In this document: positions 62,401-64,000 of the stretch, one piece after another
Numbering within the stretch: the stretch's first letter is position 1
Layout of the letters: the number at the start of each line of letters is the position of its first letter
DNA from: Macrostomum hystrix
Lineage: Eukaryota; Platyhelminthes; Macrostomidae
Assembly: GCA_950097015.1 (NCBI GenBank)
Contig: CATNEN010000014.1
Coordinates: 1,674,001 to 1,738,000, forward strand
DNA: 64,000 nucleotides
Direction: 5' to 3'
Program-made: the position numbers and the translations under genes
Notes under the pieces: generated by a model
What the model was told of the DNA's origin: nothing
Seen by the model: the letters and a program-made list of their open reading frames with translations, nothing else
Databases searched by the model: none

Positions 62401-63467
62401 AGTCTATTGATTTTCACTGCTAATCTATTGATCTTCACTGCTAGTCTATTGATTTTCACTGCTAATCTATTGATCTTCACTGCTAATCTATTGACCTTCG
62501 CCGCTAGTCTATTGATCTTCACTGCTAGTATATTGATCTTCACTGCTAGTGTATTGATCTTCACTGCTAGTCTATTGATCTTCACTGCTAGTCTATTGAT
62601 TTTCACTGCTAGTATATTGATCTTCACTGCTAGTCTATTGATTTTCACTGCTAGTATATTGATCTTCACTGCTAGTCTATTGATTTTCACTGCTAGTATA
62701 TTGATCTTCAATTCTAGTCTATTGATCTTCACTGCTAGTATATTGATCTTCACTGCTAGTCTATTGATTTTCACTGCTAGTATATTGATCTTCAATTCTA
62801 GTATATTGATTTTCACTGCTAGTCTATTGATCTTCACTGCTAGTCTATTGATTTTCACTGCTAGTATATTGATCTTCAATTCTAGTCTATTGATCTTCAC
62901 TGCTAGTATATTGATCTTCACTGCTAGTCTATTGATTTTCACTGCTAGTATATTGATCTTCAATTCTAGTCTATTGATTTTCACTGCTAGTCTATTGATC
63001 TTCACTGCTAGTCTATTGACCTTCGCCGCTAGTCTATTGATCTTCAATTCTAGTCTATTGATCTTCAGCGCCACTTCATTCATGTGCACCGTGCGAGGAC
63101 ACTTAGAATTCCCTTCCAATCTCAGACTTATTTTAGGGACTTTATTTCCAGTATTTTACGCACCCTTAGAAGGCGCAGTGGTGCTTGGCAAGGCCGCAGC
63201 GCGCTTGCGCCTCCCACTAGTTTCTGGCTTTTTGCTGCTCTTAGAAGCACCGCCACCTGCAGCGGCAGAGTCGGTGGAATTGTCCGAGGCGCCAACACCG
63301 CGCGGATATTTCTTAGTCTCCAAGATGGTTGGCAGCCGCTGGTCGATGTTCGGCAGCAGCAGGGTGGCCGTTTCGCCGGCATTGCACACCAGGCACTGCG
63401 GGTTGTCGCCTAGCAACGAGTCCGGGTAGCGCTTCACTTTCACACTCTTGTAGTCGAATTCCTTCAC
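59481..63467 (-). CDS. TMEM87: TMEM87, GOLD-domain seven-TM Golgi protein, 3' part
   Basis: Golgi seven-transmembrane protein of the GOST family (with GPR107, TMEM181, Wntless). Four exons (minus): 63164-63467, 61742-62103, 60776-61384, 59481-59702; phases 1, 0, 0 agree. Exon 1 here is luminal (KEFDYKSVKVKRYPDSLLGD). Exon 2 starts at GLVTRTWEDGIYLLV, has GYLSAIDWPLLPFFGSMCLL (TM1), the YWREMLRIQF loop and ISGVIFLGMLEKALFYAEYQ. Exon 3 has VKRSVARMLVLIVCLGYGIV and KPRLG, SLYRHFTNTLVFCVL, WRELWIDDAFWHLLFSVILF and VLWRPSQNNQRYAFTPLL, then an acidic run. The last exon ends DNLRWVEENIPQSLVE...DSDEEVLTTKYEMSKLL, as in TMEM87A/B. All introns carry arrays. The N-terminal exons lie beyond position 64000. 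Confidence 0.93.
59760..59850. repeat. Short ~40-bp tandem repeat (TMEM87 last intron)
   Basis: Two to three copies of TTAGTATCCAGTATCACCTG followed by GACAATTACTAATA. It lies close to the acceptor of the final exon. Confidence 0.7.
59855..59935 (-). mobile_element. SINE fragment with B-box-like word
   Basis: On the minus strand GAGGTCGCAAGTTCGAATCG contains a B-box-like GTTCGAATC. The flank GACACAAATCGTTTCCCATG parallels GACACAAATTGTTCCAGTGG in the SINE at 10381-10668. Only the tRNA-like right half is recognisable. Confidence 0.5.
59936..60204. other. Unique intron sequence (TMEM87 last intron)
   Basis: Non-repetitive AT-rich intron sequence between the SINE fragment and the 26-bp array; nothing recognised. 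Confidence 0.35.
60205..60728. repeat. ~26-bp minisatellite (TMEM87 last intron)
   Basis: About 20 copies around CCCACTCTCTCAGATCCCAA followed by TAACTT, TGACCT or TAACCT. The middle (60370-60580) is nearly perfect and the edges are decayed, the usual shape of an array growing from its centre. Confidence 0.95.
61415..61612. repeat. 23-bp minisatellite (TMEM87 intron)
   Basis: About eight copies of GAGATTCCAGCTGAGATCAA plus CAT. It occupies more than half of the 357-bp intron 61385-61741. Confidence 0.95.
62170..63070. repeat. 21-bp minisatellite (TMEM87 intron)
   Basis: About 43 copies of CTAGTCTATTGATCTTCACT plus G. Alternatives (TATATTG, GATTTTC, CAATTCTAG, ACCTTCGCCG) form repeated series, for example the series around 62680-62790 and 62860-62960. 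The unit is a multiple of three, so both strands stay open for hundreds of codons, giving false long frames. Confidence 0.97.
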
Positions 63468-63499
63468 CTGGGAGAGACAGGAGAGCGCCAGGTGATTCG

Positions 63500-63895
63500 A
63501 TTACGCACGACTGCGGCAGATTCACTGACATGAATCCTGTCATTACAGCATCACAAAGCCCTGACTGCGGCAGATTCACTGACCTGAATCCTGTCATTAC
63601 AGCATCACAAAGCCCTGACTGCGGCAGATTCACTGACCTGAATCCTGTCATTACAGCATCACAAAGCCCTGACTGCAGCAGATTCACTGACCTGAATCCT
63701 GTCATTACAGCATCACAAAGCCCTGACTGCAGCCGATTCACTGACCTGAATCCTGTCATTACAGCATCACAAAGCCCTGACTGCAGCAGATTCACTGACC
63801 TGAATCCTGTCATTACAGCATCACAAAGCCCTGACTGCAGCAGATTCACTGACCTGAATCCTGTCATTACAGCATCACAAAGCCCTGACTCAGAG
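63500..63895. repeat. 54-bp minisatellite (TMEM87, upstream intron)
   Basis: Seven copies of a 54-bp unit with TGCAGCAGATTCACTGACCT, GAATCCTGTCATTACAGCAT and CACAAAGCCCTGAC. Copies differ mainly by CGG/CAG and one C/A. It starts about 35 bp upstream of the acceptor at 63468. On the gene strand each unit contains TTCAG|GTCAGTGA, a donor-like word. Confidence 0.95.
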
Positions 63896-64000
63896 CTCAG
63901 CTAGACCTCAAAAGGTTTTATTTGCATTTTATTGCCATGTAAACTGCAAAAAACGTGAAAACGCATTAAAATTATTGCAAGCATGCTGCAGGAATCGTTG

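Noticed and set aside
61767-63429. Open frames of 450 and 431 codons (VKINRLA and LLIFTAS repeats)
   Set aside because: They come from the 21-bp TMEM87 intron array. The LLIFTAS form looks like a hydrophobic protein but is only the reverse reading of the unit.

Overview
This is a stretch of animal nuclear genome. The genes are metazoan families (SUMO, CPSF4/Clipper, an SLC16 monocarboxylate transporter, METTL2, OGFOD2, a rhodopsin-like GPCR, a MIEAP/SPATA18-like protein, a DEG/ENaC channel, TMEM87). They are split by GT-AG introns, have GC-rich coding exons, and lie in AT-rich flanks carrying tRNA-derived SINEs, LTR elements and MITEs. The overall look is that of a lophotrochozoan or flatworm-like invertebrate, but the species cannot be fixed from sequence alone. 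All exon models below were read by eye from frame, homology to remembered family motifs, and splice consensus; none is backed by transcripts.

Layout. 1-970: no gene recognised. 974-7054 (minus strand): a SETMAR-like histone methyltransferase, SUMO, and CPSF4. 7085-12113: AT-rich, rich in TAGGCCTA words, with a SINE. 12114-18738 (plus): a seven-exon SLC16 transporter. 19105-21744 (plus): a 1.26-kb array, then METTL2. 22708-26244 (minus): OGFOD2 in four exons. 27073-28257 (minus): a GPCR with three reading-frame breaks. 28425-28700: a tRNA-Leu-like SINE. 29076-34035 (minus): a MIEAP-domain protein whose intron is 3.5 kb of tandem arrays. 36662-37878 (minus): an unrecognised acidic protein. 38-55.4 kb is a mobile-element district: a tyrosine-recombinase gene flanked by inverted repeats (41113-43173), a companion open frame, a short retroposon with target-site duplication, a non-autonomous LTR element (48221-51446), a truncated Gypsy element (53710-55390), and hAT-like MITEs at 55.9-56.2 kb. 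56402-58057 (plus): an intronless DEG/ENaC channel. 59481-64000 (minus): the 3' part of TMEM87, running off the window edge.

The most striking global feature is a private minisatellite inside most introns: 15 of the 20 introns I could delimit carry a tandem array, each with its own unit (18-54 bp). Two further arrays lie inside coding sequence (the SET domain and the GPCR tail). Several units carry splice-donor-like or splice-acceptor-like words in the sense of the host gene. The best candidate for an undescribed mobile system is the DUF3504/Crypton-type tyrosine recombinase flanked by terminal inverted repeats. The cellular genes look like unrelated housekeeping and signalling genes; nothing suggests an operon or a shared pathway.
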